A stretch of 60,025 nucleotides of DNA from Parasitella parasitica (lineage: Eukaryota > Mucoromycota > Mucoromycetes > Mucorales > Mucoraceae), in assembly GCA_025201805.1 (NCBI GenBank), contig MU619319.1:91294-151318 (forward strand), read 5' to 3'. The position numbers were made by a program, and so were the translations under genes. The number at the start of each line of letters is the position of its first letter. Position 1 is the stretch's first letter. A model generated the notes under the pieces. It did not search any database. It was given only the letters and a program-made list of their open reading frames with translations, and was not told where the DNA came from. This document shows positions 11,879-23,001 of this stretch, one piece after another.

Positions 11879-12142
11879 TTAATAAACCAAACTTTTAGTG
11901 GATTGTGCATTCGTCAATTGTAAAGTAGTGTCTTTGAAATGAGATTTTGAGAAGATTAGTGTCAACATAATGTAGTGTTGAACCCAGAATCCATCATTAT
12001 AACGATCAAAATTCAGCTGTAATAGAATAAACCAATAGCTGCGCATGATCAACTCTTTGTATACCGACGATATACCATTGTTACATTTTAGGGTGTATGT
12101 GCAATCACTATCAATCTCACATATACATATATCATCGGTCAA
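11879..12142 (-). other. possible remnant of a second Cys-rich protein gene
   Basis: An 87-codon frame whose start reads CICEIDSDCTYTLKC, close to the PCDIDADCLDNTFC block of the neighbouring secreted protein (shared C-[DE]-ID-[AS]-DC). It has no signal peptide in frame, and the C-terminal half has no cysteine framework, so only about 20 residues look related. It may be a decayed tandem duplicate, or an exon whose signal-peptide exon I cannot find. Low confidence as a gene. Confidence 0.25.
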
Positions 12143-12326
12143 GAAAGTGTAATAGCCTTATTAAAAATGACGTTTTGTTTTATATTTATTACATGCAATT
12201 GCAGTTGATTATCATCATATATCTATTTAATGATGTAACGCATAAATTATAAAAGGCATGAGGGGAGGGAGGATAAGCGAAGGTTTTAAGTGTATCTAGT
12301 AGTGGAAAAAGGAAGCATGTATATAT

Positions 12327-13822
12327 CTATAGGCGCCTGTCGGGAGAGTCTTCACAATCTTTGACAATTGCAACAATAACACTAATGTCATCAGCTTTTC
12401 CTCCCTACATATCATGTTAATTCTACAAATATACAAATTTTCCTTCTTCGATGCATACCTGATAATATAGTCCTTCATTTACAGCTCTCACTTGAAATGG
12501 ACTATCCACGTTAAGTTTGGAGTTGCTAACAGCTTTTGCTCTTTCGGCTAATGCATCAGATATCTTTTGTGGCTCTACTGACAACATTCTAGGAGGTCGA
12601 TTTCCTGATCCCGGCAGAGTAAATGTGGATAATTGAGATTTTACAATCGATAAAATCTCTTTATCAAACAGATTATCAAATAAGCCGTCTGAACCCATGA
12701 TAATTATGTCTCCTTTTTCTACTGTAACTGTGAAAGACTAGAGGAAATGTGTCAACAACAAATGACAACAGATTGATTTGTGTCTAGTACGCGTACCTGT
12801 GCATCTTTGGGCCTATCCGGAGAACTCGTACCCAATTGATAAGGAAAATTAAACGAATGCTGTTGCTCTTCGCTTCTAAAAATGTAATCGTTGTGTCTAA
12901 TAACTGAAATACCACAATCACCGAGATTTGCAATTCGCAGTTCTTCGTGTCGCAGAATAGCCAAGCAAGCAGTACATGAACCTATGATTCCCTCTTGCTG
13001 GGCTTCTTGCATGCTTTCTTCGTAACTTTTCTGTAAAATACTGACAGGATCTGCTTCATCGTAATGGTAGAAGTAGGGATCGTCGACATTATCAAACCTT
13101 TCCAATTCGAGATAAGCATGATGCATTAATTTTCTCGAGTACAAGGCCGCATTCGCCGCTACATTTCGTATGTGATAAAGTTTTTAAATTGTTGTTTTGT
13201 TGCTATTTGGCAATAATAAAATTTTACCTGTAACGCCTTGCCAGCCGCCAACACCATCTGCGACACCCAATGCGTCAGAGCGTCTGAAGTAGGCATCCTC
13301 GCCTATTTGTATACTGTAATAATGCTCATTCCTATTCTTAATTAAATCCGGAGTTGTGTAACGTTGTCTTTTTGCAAATCCTGAAGCTCCATGAGCAAAA
13401 ATATAGGAGGGAACTGCCTTTGCATAAGATTTCGAAAAAAAGTTCAGCAAAGGTAATGATTTGTGATGTGGAGGAGGCTCTCGCTGGACTGCCAGTGCAT
13501 TGCTCTGGTTTTTGGCAGCGGAACAACTGAAAAAGCGTTGTTGTTGGTGAGATGATTGAATATATAGAGGAACGATACAGTCAGTCGCTGGCGCTGCCAA
13601 TGGCTTAGTATTTTCAGCCATTGATGTCTGATTTGTATTATTATTTAATGTATTAGGAGTCGTATTTGTTGTGCTATTAATAGTTTGATTGGTCGAGGAA
13701 GAGAAATAAGGTCGAACGGCAGTGATAGTTGGCAGAGATTGCTGATGTATAAGGCTTTGTTGATGCTGAGACAATTGGTGCTTTGCAGTAGATGTTAGTG
13801 TAAACCAAGCTTTTGATTTCAT
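12327..13822 (-). CDS. PTC7: PP2C-type protein phosphatase, PTC7/PPTC7-like
   Basis: About 437 aa from exons 13822-13228, 13158-12797, 12737-12459 and 12404-12327. PTC7-type phosphatases are Mn/Mg-dependent Ser/Thr phosphatases; yeast Ptc7 acts in mitochondria and affects coenzyme Q synthesis. Motifs in order: GVADGVGGW (metal-binding Asp) near residue 190, ANLGDCGISV, IIMGSDGLFDNLFD, and the C-terminal GGKADDISVIVA. The first ~130 residues are low-complexity, rich in Gln, Ser, Thr and Asn, with few acidic residues, compatible with but not proof of a mitochondrial presequence. All three introns are 54-69 nt. The start is the first Met of the open frame. Confidence 0.92.
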
Positions 13823-15247
13823 TTTAAACGTATTGTGTGGAAGAGAAAAGAGAGGAAGTTTTTATGAATAAAGATATAAATATAAATAGTCTGTTGTATA
13901 GATCTGTATATGCAACTGTGTGAATCAAAGTGTGTGAAAGAGAGTGCAAAAAAAAAAAAAGAAAAGAAAAATCGCAGTTGTTTATTAGCATTTACGAACT
14001 GCTTAATATTAGTCGTCCGATTTCCTTTTACACTCTTCTTCTCCCTCGCTTACATTTTTACGCATGTACGGTATACAGACAATCAAAATGTCAAGCAATG
14101 CTACATGTCTAAATTTATACGCTTCACATGCAGATTTCGATTTATATGCACTGGCATCTAGATCAAGAGATGGTAATGTGGTTTATTATTGTTTTTGATA
14201 AGGAATATCGCACATGTAGACTATTTCTAGGGATGAAATGAAAATTGCCTCCTCCCTGGTTCTATATGAATACATGTAACGATTGCACTTTAATGCAATA
14301 ACTTTGCAGACACTATTCGACACAATAGAATGTAGCGTAAATGTGTATTGATCCAATTTTTTCCATTTACATGAACGCTTGTATCAAAATCTGTCCAAAT
14401 CTATTGCTATAGCAACAACTAGCTGTTTGGATGCTTGCTTATATACTTAATCATCCGACACTATTTCGATTTTTATACAGCATCGATAAATATAAAGTAG
14501 GCTTATTGAGGCAAATGTTGCCTTGGATATTAAGATCATCGGCCTTTCTTACTTGTTTGCAACACTGAGAGACATGTATATAAAGCTATTCCTCGATTGA
14601 TCTCTCTAAGTGACGTTATTATTTGGTTAGTTGGTCTATTTAGATCCTGTATTGAGCATAGTAATAAAGATGCGATGATAGATCTGGATTTTCAGTACTA
14701 GGAGACATACTCAAACATTTGTTGTAGCTCTGATCTTGAGCAAGAGTTTCCTCATTTCAACGTCAATGAATTTGCAAAACTCAATCAGCCCCCCAGTAAA
14801 GGAAATAACCGCAGTGTCCTTTAATTTGGGATAAAACACGCAAATCTATGCTTTGCTACAGTTCCATTTTTAAATAAACAGCTTGAAAGATTACAAACCC
14901 ACATATCCAATGTATATCTTTTGCCTTTCTCGGGTTCACTGTACTTATATACAGTTGTAACCCTTTTTCTTCTCTTTAAAGAAAGATGTGCCGCAGCAAA
15001 AAAAAAACCCCCAGTGATTATAAACTATACACAGTAATATATGTATCTTGACTATTGGACCTACTCCAAGTGTTGCAAAGCTTGATAAAATCCTGTAAGG
15101 CAAAAGGCATTTTTGAGGTAGCATTTTAATAATTCACCATAGTTTAATTGCTGCTGCGATCCACAGCACTCGAAAACAAACCATCGTCAAGTAGAAGATA
15201 GTGTATTTTATTACATCTTGAAGCAAAAAACGACCCTACAGTAGCAT
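13823..15247. other. intergenic, 1.4 kb, no gene seen
   Basis: Holds the promoter of the PTC7-like gene and the 3' side of the eL19 gene. An A13 run lies near 13948. The frame 13910-14161 (+) begins next to that run and shows no domain. Confidence 0.5.
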
Positions 15248-15887
15248 TTATTGACGAGATACGAGCTTCTCAGTCTTCTTGTTAGCACGACGTTCACGGA
15301 GAGCCTTATTCTTGGCACGGAGGACATCAGCTTGTTCAGCAAGAGTCTTAGCACGAGCCTTTTCAGCCTTAGCCTTATGGATGTGCTCCATCAAGACACG
15401 CTTGTTCTTGAAACCGTTACCCTTGGACTTGAGGTAAAGGTGATGGTACAAGTGCTTGTCGATCTTACCAGCTTCTCTGTACTTGGCCAAGAGTCGACGG
15501 AGGACACGCATACGGCGCATCCAGATAACTTGGCTACGCATACGGGCATCAGCAGTACCCTTTCTCTTACCATGACCCATATGACGGCCATTACGCTTGG
15601 CAGCAGCACGCTCAAGAACACGGAAACGAGACTGAGAGATCTCGGGCTTACGGATAATGAGACCATCCTTTACGAGCTTACGGATGTTGGCACGGGAGTT
15701 GGCATTAGAGATTTCATTAACCTCGTTAGGATCCAACCAGATCTTACGTTGTCCACACTTGAGGACAGAGGCGGCCAAACGCTTTTGAACGAGCAAGCTT
15801 ACCCTATTTTGTTGTAATTGTTAGTAGTTGATCGAAAAAATTTTAATTTCTTCCTTGTCCGGTGTCCGGTATGAGAAACACTTACAT
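15248..15887 (-). CDS. RPL19: 60S ribosomal protein eL19
   Basis: Main exon 15803-15248, plus the first two bases of the start codon at 15887-15886. An 82-nt intron (15885-15804, GTAAGT...TAG, branch point CTACTAACA) splits the ATG after AT. Only this joining gives the expected N terminus [18 protein letters not shown]. The protein is about 185 aa and collinear with eL19: [42 protein letters not shown], then a basic C-terminal helix. It is a structural protein of the large subunit and part of an intersubunit bridge. Codon choice (CTT/AAG/CGT, few rare codons) fits high expression. Upstream, at 15925-15933, is a GAGGGTTTA element on the coding strand, similar to telobox motifs found near ribosomal protein genes in some eukaryotes. 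Confidence 0.96.
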
Positions 15888-16600
15888 TTGCAAAAAAAGT
15901 TTATAGTTGGGAAAGAGATGGAACTAAACCCTCAGCACCTGAAGGTCAAATTACATTTGAAAAAAGGTCGTCATTGAATAATGAAAGCAGATGATTGGCC
16001 TCAATACAACTCAAACTAATGAAGAAGGAGAGGTTTGCATCCAACTATCCATCCATCTATCTTATTGGATCATCCATTTTTTGCTCCTAATGTCGAACCC
16101 ATAGTCTATCTGGTGAGTTTTCTTCCATGGCAATCCAGTCAGTCATTTGAAAGAAGCCTCAAATGATAAAAAGAGGACTATTAGATACTAATCAACACAC
16201 TCTACATATATAAATTAATGGTCGTGCAGCTTTTCACTAAAAAATAAGCTTAGGGCTAGATTTGATGACATTTTCTATTTTCGTAAATCGATTTTTCTCG
16301 CAAGAAGTCGAATATGTGTTTGGTCATTTTGCCAGTTAATAGAGGGATTTGTCTTTTTTTGCTGTCAAACAAGACCACAATTCATCAAATGAATACAAGC
16401 ATTCTCGAAAACTAATGAGTATTGTGTTGATACGTATAACATCTAATATGACGCAAAGAAGACATGCTATGCTGTAGCCCATTTCCATGCAAACATCAGC
16501 ATGCCTCACTCACAACTACATTGCAACACAAAAAAAATTTTTTTTCCTTTTTTTTTTAGTTATTAATCCTTAATAAATATGCGGAATCACTGTTGTTAGA
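15888..16600. other. intergenic, 0.7 kb
   Basis: Promoter side of eL19 and 3' side of the LRR gene. It holds short A/T homopolymer runs near 16530-16560 and no gene-like frame. Confidence 0.5.
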
Positions 16601-17872
16601 TTATTCTGTTAAGGCAGTAGTGGTGGTATCTTCTTGAGTGTTTGTATTTGCTAATTTCTCAATAATTGAAAACGTCTCACAGCAAATGCTGGAACAAAAT
16701 CGATAAAGTACAGGGATATGATGATTGCAAAGGACATTTCTCCACACAATTTCTTCAATATCTGGCATATGGAATGGAAGTCGACAATTTTCACAATTGT
16801 TTATGTGGGATATCGAGTTGAATCGGTCAACAATATTATTCGGTATAATTGTACAGTTTTCCGTCAGTACATTGGGCGCTTCTTTCAGTAATGTTCTAGT
16901 GGATACCTCGACTAGTGTGCGGATGGTGTAGCTGATGCGCAGTCGATGAGATGAATCTTTCGGCAGTGGAATATATGGATTCGGGATCAAGGATAAAGTG
17001 GATAATCTATTTAGACGCAGTAATTCTGCAGGTATTTGTCTCTAAACATACACACAAAATTCAATTAATTTATACATAAATCGATTAACAAAGAACAACG
17101 AATAATTACTAGTTGATTGTTGCCTAATGAAAGCTCCACTAAGTTTTCGAGTAAAGCAATTTCAGGCGGCACAACTTTTAAACGATTGTTTCCTACGGTT
17201 TTAATTAGAATAAATTACAAGCTTGTTTATAAAAAAAAAAGCTTACTCAGGCTGAGCACTGTCAAATTTTTCAACCAGAATAATACAGGATTGATGGATT
17301 GCAGCTCATTATTGTACAAATACACTTGCAGCGAAGCTACTTTGACTACATCATTGTGGAGTACCGTAACATATTGCAGTTCTCCTATTTCATCGGGTAT
17401 TTCAGTTAGACCTATATTACTATAATAAAATGTAAATAAAGAAAGAAAAAGGAACCCTCATGGTAGCATACCTTATATCAACTTTGCTCACACCATTATC
17501 AACCGTTGCATCAATAGCTCGGCGTACTTTATCAAACGGCGTTTCAGTGCTCAGTCTTTGTCGAAACAATTCTCTAGTGTTTATATCCCAGCTTAACGAA
17601 TTCATGCGTATTCGTTTTCTATCTTCAGGGCTATTTTCTTGCTCAATCTCGAGGGATAGAATTCCACTTTCCCCACTGCTACTCTGACTGCTCAAACTGC
17701 TCATACTGAAGAGTTCATTATCTGCTTTTAAAAAGTAATTTTTAACAGATGGTGCGATAGGAATTTGCTCTTGGCGAGGGAACTGAGGTAAATAGTCTTC
17801 GTCCTCCGAAGCATCTGTATCATTCCACTCCACTGGATCATATGTGTCATTCTGTATAGAGGAAGAAATCAT
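16601..17872 (-). CDS. leucine-rich-repeat protein with C-terminal Cys-rich module
   Basis: About 365 aa from exons 17872-17472, 17419-17247, 17192-17110 and 17041-16601. The N-terminal 120 residues are acidic and Ser-rich (NDTDASEDEDYL). Residues 130-230 hold about four LRRs spanning the small exons: ISNIGLTEIPDEIGEL, LYNNELQSINPVLF, NNRLKVVPPEIALL, NNQLRQIPAELLRL. The C-terminal part has NCENCRLPF and LYRFCSSICC, a likely zinc-binding CxxC...CxxxC arrangement. LRR proteins of this layout occur in fungi without a settled function; a protein-interaction role is inferred. An upstream in-frame ATG at 18016 would add a stretch encoded by low-complexity CTTTTCTTT DNA, so the start at 17872 (MISSSIQ) is preferred. 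Confidence 0.85.
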
Positions 17873-18080
17873 ACTTGGAAATAGAAAAAGGAAAGAAACG
17901 AAAAGAAAGAAAAGAAAGAAAAGAAAGCGAGAAAAACAAAGTTCACATGAGTTTTTTTTTTTTTTTAATGTGAGAATACATTTGGTGGGCAAGACAGAAG
18001 TTGGCTGTGCTATCATGATTTGAGCGCCGAAGGGCTCTGGGCTTGATGTGTAATCTATGCTTTGCTACGGTAAAATTTAA

Positions 18081-19294
18081 TTACCAACCAAGCAAAGCAA
18101 TGCTGCTATACATTGCCTCAGCTATTTTTGCATGAGTCGAAGTTGTGAGATGTAAGTCGTTCCACCAAATCATGCTATAGAATACTATATTAATCAATAC
18201 CCAAACTACATGCAAATTGCAGGACTCACTCTCCGCAATTAGATTTTCCGCCACAATCGAATCTTGCATTTCTCTGGAGCTCTTTTTGACTGAACAGTGT
18301 GTTAAACAGTTGGTATGTGTCAAAAAATGAAGCATATGCCTTGGGATTATTAGCTTTAAACTGATTCAAGGCCTCTATTAATGCCGCATTGTAGTATTCC
18401 ACCAGCACATTGAGTGCTTGTTTGGTATCAGATGGTTTATCATAATACATGGGAATGAGATCTAGTGGAATTAAGCCTACGAGCATTATATACTTTGCGC
18501 CTTCAGCATAAAGCCGTTGCTATTTTAGGTTTTTTCAGATTATTTAAATGAACATAGTATGTGTCTATATCGAACTTACAACATCATTGCCTATCGAAGC
18601 AACTATATCATCCACTATGTTCTTTCTAACAGAGGCGTCACTTTCTTCTTCGAACAAAAGTCGCACATCATTGACACCTGTCCATAAGACATACAATGAT
18701 GTATTCTGTGGCACCATGGCCGCACTGGAAGCCAGACAATGACTAATTTGATGGGTCATATCGATTGAGTTTGGATGAGCAACCAAGTTCTTTTGAAAAC
18801 CATGTTGATTTAGTATATGTACAAGTATCGAATTGTATTCATTACATTGTTAGCAGTGGCACCTGATTGTGCGAAATCATACAAAGCGGCATCATTAATT
18901 AATTTAGACAGGTATTCTACCCACATTAGACCGTTTGTTGATCTTTTAATCTAGTATAAATATACATATATAGGTTGAGTCTTCTAAGTATAGTGGTTAA
19001 CAATATTATACAATTACTGTTTTGATTGTATCTGGATGTAAACTAGATCGAATATTAATATACTGACAAGCATGTAATCATTAAAACTTACTCTTCCTCG
19101 TCAAAGTCAGTCTCATTGTTTGCATAGAATTCCTTGAGCGAGCCATTTGCAGTGTACGAGTCCCCGAAAGCAAGAATAGTGCTAAACTTGGACACAGTTC
19201 GTCGCAAGTAGCTGCCAAGTGGCACAATACTTGCCTGGGCAATCACTGAGAGGCACACCAAGTAGCAGAAAATCGAATAGCGAGCCAACCACAT
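18081..19294 (-). CDS. secreted GDSL/SGNH-family esterase
   Basis: About 297 aa from exons 19294-19092, 18942-18846, 18789-18580, 18519-18230 and 18174-18081. A signal peptide covers about residues 1-22 (CYLVCLSVIAQAS). Block I is ILAFGDSYTANG with the nucleophile Ser; block III is WTGVNDV; the last exon holds the active-site His block (WWNDLHLTTSTH). These enzymes are extracellular esterases or lipases acting on acylated glycans or lipids; the substrate is not predictable here. All splice sites are GT-AG. The first intron is longer than usual (149 nt), and its acceptor (AAAAG) was picked because the nearer TACTAG acceptor breaks the frame by one base. Confidence 0.87.
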
Positions 19295-19677
19295 TGTAAT
19301 AAAATGTTGATATTTTTTTAAAAGAAAAAAAAAGTGTACGTTTTATATGAATAGTTTGATGCTATCTAGTTTTATCAACAGTAGATCAATAAAACTGTTT
19401 CTTAATAGTTTCTCCTTGGTTACTCTATAACGTACCGTACAACGCCCCTGTTATACTGCAACTCCTATTTATTCTTGGTCTAATAAACAGTAAGGGATTT
19501 GTTGCCGCATAGATGTATTTATATCCCAAAAATAAAATCATTGTGAATGTTTTTGATAATCGTAATATTTATTGTGTTTCAGTTAAGGATTAATGGTATG
19601 TATGTATAATGACAATTTTTTTTGAAAATTTAATGACTGATGCCTATTTGTCTACTACGGCTACAACAATCTGGGGT
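19295..19677. other. intergenic, 0.4 kb
   Basis: Upstream region of the GDSL esterase and 3' side of the next gene. AT-rich, with no gene seen. Confidence 0.5.
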
Positions 19678-20376
19678 TTAAGCAAGACCACCAACAATAG
19701 GGATCCCTTTGACAGCTTTGACAGGCACACCCTGATCAGTAGCAGAACCTACAATATCTGTAGCTCCACCTACAACAGGAATATTGTTGGTGATATCAGT
19801 AACTCCAGCAGTATCAGGGACGATACTGTCAATGGAACCAGTACCGGCGCCAGATCCACCGCCAGCCAGACCTGTAACTGTATCAAGTGGGAGGGGTAAA
19901 CTGCCAGTAGCACCGGTTACTGTCTCCAGTGGTCCTTCACTGGTAGCACCGGAAACTGCATTAAGTGGCAATCCGTCAGTAATGCCACTACCAGCAAGAC
20001 CTGTAACTGATTGAATAGGCAATCCATCAACGCCAGGAATACCGCCAAGAGGACCCTTATTCTCGGATTCCTCTTCTTCTTGACCACCAGCAGGAGCACC
20101 ACCAGCAGGAGCACCACCAGCAGGAGCACCACCAGCAGGAGCACCACTAGCCGGAGCTTTAGAAGTTCCCTTGGCTTTAGGATCTTTAGCTGGTGGGACA
20201 TCTTCATCACCTTCATTTTCGTCAACCTCGTTTTCTGTACGACGAGCCAAGTGGACAACACTTTTAGAGTAGGAACCACGTCCAACATTCAAGGCATTAT
20301 TGGTAGTGGGTGCGGGAGCAGCAAATGAGACGTTGGCAAGTGCAAGAGCGGCGATAGCTAATAATGTGAAACGCAT
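19678..20376 (-). CDS. secreted low-complexity protein with GAPAG repeats
   Basis: A single-exon 232-aa protein. A signal peptide is at 1-19 (MRFTLLAIAALALANVSFA, then APAP). A dibasic ARR near residue 45 could be a Kex2-type processing site. An acidic stretch (ENEVDENEGDEDV) precedes tandem Gly-Ala-Pro-Ala-Gly units (residues about 78-98). The C-terminal half alternates Val/Thr-Gly-rich segments (PIQSVTGLAG, PLNAVSGATS, PLDTVTGLAG), a loose repeat of about 20 residues. There are no cysteines and no GPI-type hydrophobic tail. It is likely an extracellular or wall-associated structural protein; the family is not recognised. The reading frame also stays open on the opposite strand over the repeat, because of composition. 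Confidence 0.75.
   Translation of the reverse strand: MRFTLLAIAALALANVSFAAPAPTTNNALNVGRGSYSKSVVHLARRTENEVDENEGDEDVPPAKDPKAKGTSKAPASGAPAGGAPAGGAPAGGAPAGGQEEEESENKGPLGGIPGVDGLPIQSVTGLAGSGITDGLPLNAVSGATSEGPLETVTGATGSLPLPLDTVTGLAGGGSGAGTGSIDSIVPDTAGVTDITNNIPVVGGATDIVGSATDQGVPVKAVKGIPIVGGLA
20084..20158 (-). repeat. 15-bp tandem repeat coding for GAPAG units
   Basis: Four identical 15-bp units (CCACCAGCAGGAGCA on the + strand) and a fifth with substitutions. They lie in frame in the secreted protein gene, so copy number could vary without breaking the protein. Confidence 0.9.
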
Positions 20377-21733
20377 TTGTATAATTATAATGATGAAAGA
20401 TTGTTATACGAAATAGAAAGAAATGGAGAAAAAATGATGCTTAAATAGTACTCTTGTCAAGAGATTTTAGATATAAAGAAAGACAGAAACAATCAATATC
20501 TGTTGCTTACATGCATATACATGTGTATGCTATATCCCTTGTTTTTGCAAGAAAAAAAAAGTTAGGCTTGCTGCCATCATAGGAGATTATAAGGAGAATA
20601 CACAAGATCTTCATATTGTATGGATAAATAGACCATCATCTGTTTAGTTTTTGTGATACCACCCCCTGAAGATCTCTGTTATAAGATTCGTGTTTAAAAT
20701 AAGTAACGGCATATTGTACATCAACTAATTTTCGTTGATCAGAGTCGAGTGGGTGAAACGCTTAGTTTTTTCTATTGCAAGCCTTATTTTAACAGTAGAA
20801 AGGGACTTTTCCCAGAGTTGTTTTTGTATTATCTCATTTTCCTGTTATCAATACAGTGATCCTTGATTTATGCACTGCTTATCAGGTATGATTTGTTTGT
20901 TTATAATACACAGCTTCAAGACAGGTTGAGGAGGCTATTTTATCTTGTTATCAAGAGACGTTCTCTGTTTATGTGTTGCACAATCAAGAACTGAAAAAAA
21001 GCAGCACTGATTGAATGAGCATCCTGTAATGTATGTTCCCACCTGCTTTCTTAAAGATACATGGCTTTGCTAGTGAAAATAGTTACAATAGTCTTGGAGA
21101 TTAATGAATCTGCTTTCTTTCTCGTCAGATGGTGGATTTATTGTTTACGTATCGTTTATTTTGTGTATCTATATATTTTGCCCGTCATATACCCAAACAG
21201 CTATAGCTACCCTACCAAACCAACAAAGTTATCATGCCAAATCTACTGCATTAGTCTGATGCAAGCACTGCATTCAACAAAACCTTGCAAATCAAGAATA
21301 ATCAAATCACTTTCTCATGGCCACTTTTGCTTTCAAAATTACCCTTTATATCGCATAAACATTTGATAAATATGTAGTGCACACTTGCTTTGAATATATG
21401 TAGCATAAAGCTGGTCAAAAGCATACCAAAATATAGAATATCGAAATCAGAAAACAAGGCTAATCTAAATGAGCTAGCTCCTGACCGATAGCACGTTATC
21501 AAGAATATGCTCAAGGGTTTCTTGAAGACTCATATGATTAATGTGCTGATGGCTAAATCAAACAATAAACGCCAACATATGTTCATATATAAGAGCTGTC
21601 AAGGGAGGAAACCAAATCAAAATTTATCAAAAAACAAAAGATTTATCTTCAAAGATCAAACAACTAAGAAGAGTTTTTGAAAATAGATATATATTACAAA
21701 AGTTAAAAAATTTGGGATTGTAGCAACTAGTGT
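20377..21733. other. intergenic, 1.36 kb, no convincing gene
   Basis: Promoter of the secreted repeat protein and 3' side of the MGST3-like gene. Frames at 21061-21366 (+) and 21302-21514 (-) overlap each other and show no domain or splice support. Confidence 0.5.
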
Positions 21734-22299
21734 TTAGTTCTTGACAAGACTGTAGACAGTGCAAGCAGCTGTACCAAGAAGAGTGAGGAGGCCAAGCATA
21801 CCAAAAACACCGCGAGTACGCTTAGCAGGATCACCGGTGACATAACCATTAACATAAACAATTCGACCCAAAATAAAGACAACACCCGCAGCAGCAGAGA
21901 TTTCAGGATACTTGAGACCACCAACCAACAATAAAGTGTTGTAGATAGGAAGGACCTCGAGGGTGTTCTGATGGGCACGCTGGGCGCAATTGAAGATGTT
22001 CTTCTTAGGATCCTTTTCAGCTTCACTCTTTTCGGCATAAACTATATTGAACGGTCAGTACGTCCCCAAACTGGCCATTCTAAATACTTACCATAAGGAT
22101 ATGGGACCTTGGCAGCCCTACGAGCACCACCGACTTTGATACCTAAAGAAAAGGTGTAAAGAGCACTGGCGACGGCGACACCAAGAACCTAATCATTTGA
22201 TAGTTGGTCAGACCATTCGGTCATACAACACCTATCGATATTGCTTTATTATTTCAAACTTACATAGCCATATTCAGAGGGAATTGTAAGAGCAGCCAT
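21734..22299 (-). CDS. MGST3: microsomal glutathione S-transferase 3-like MAPEG protein
   Basis: 146 aa from exons 22299-22264, 22188-22092 and 22041-21734. It is a MAPEG-family membrane protein with four hydrophobic helices: VLGVAVASALYTFSLGI, then after the loop LEVLPIYNTLLLVGGL, ISAAAGVVFILGRIVYV and GMLGLLTLLGTAACTVY. The diagnostic loop FNCAQRAHQNTLE matches MGST3-type enzymes, and GRIVYVNGYVTGDPAKR is the usual third block. MGST3 conjugates glutathione and reduces lipid peroxides in ER or mitochondrial membranes. The first exon codes only 12 residues (MAALTIPSEYGY), as usual in the family. A longer frame in another phase (start at 22038) is a shadow. Confidence 0.93.
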
Positions 22300-23001
22300 C
22301 TTCGTATGTACAATTGTTTATTGAGAAATGTGTAAAGTGAATAAGCGATATCCGTGAAATATCCTGGCTATTTATTGATGTCCGAATAAATCATAACAGG
22401 CAAATTTGGTTTCAACGCATTACGCAAGTCTTCGTAATTCGGAAACATCCTCCTATCCAATCAACGTTGAAATGTAATGTTCTCTGACACCTTCCTTCCA
22501 TTTATAGAACGGACTCAGCTATTTGGGCGAAATCCCAATTTTATGCATTCAATGTCAAATAAGACATGTGCCTGAACAAAAATATATATTATATCCATTC
22601 TATTACCGTAATATATCATCATTTGATGTGATCACCAGACTTTTTCGACAAAGCATTAGAGTAGGTGTTACAATATATCAGCGTTGTACACCCCAATCCA
22701 TAGTCTAGTACGGTATATAGCTTACCCCTGAAGGTATGATAAAGAGCCTCCTTCCTCATCAATCATAAATAATACAGCAAAGAAGCATTGAATAGATCAA
22801 GAAAAACAGTCTCGATCAAAGAAAAATACGTATATATCCATATCCATACCTGCATACATTATGCAGACATCAACTGAAGGAACATGATATGGATTTAATA
22901 TTTTCGCATGATAATTTAATTTCTTTTTTTTCCCTTATAAATGGTGGAATTGTGGATGAAAAATGCTCCTTTTCCTTCTATCGTAATCATTCTTTTTAAC
23001 C
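22300..23001. other. shared upstream region between MGST3 and SulP1 genes
   Basis: A 0.7-kb divergent intergenic region. It has a TATA-like box at 22936-22942 on the SulP1 side and T-rich runs before it. No coding frame is supported; 22523-22708 (+) has no domain. Confidence 0.5.
22936..22942 (+). promoter_or_regulatory. TATA-like box of SulP transporter 1
   Basis: TATAAAT 66 nt upstream of the start codon at 23002, after a T/C-rich run. The context resembles the element upstream of the paralogue at 50550. Confidence 0.4.

Noticed and set aside
13910-14161. 83-codon + strand frame upstream of the PTC7-like gene
   Set aside because: Begins beside an A13 run and has no recognised domain; likely chance.
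15251-15817. 188-codon + strand frame opposite eL19
   Set aside because: Antisense shadow of the biased codon usage of the ribosomal protein gene.
14843-18068. A 17-base match (AATCTATGCTTTGCTAC) at 14843-14859 and 18052-18068
   Set aside because: Too short; one such match is close to chance in 60 kb of biased sequence, and the flanks do not align.
21727-22038. 103-codon frame in another phase of the MGST3-like gene
   Set aside because: Shadow frame; the MAPEG motifs are in the other phase.
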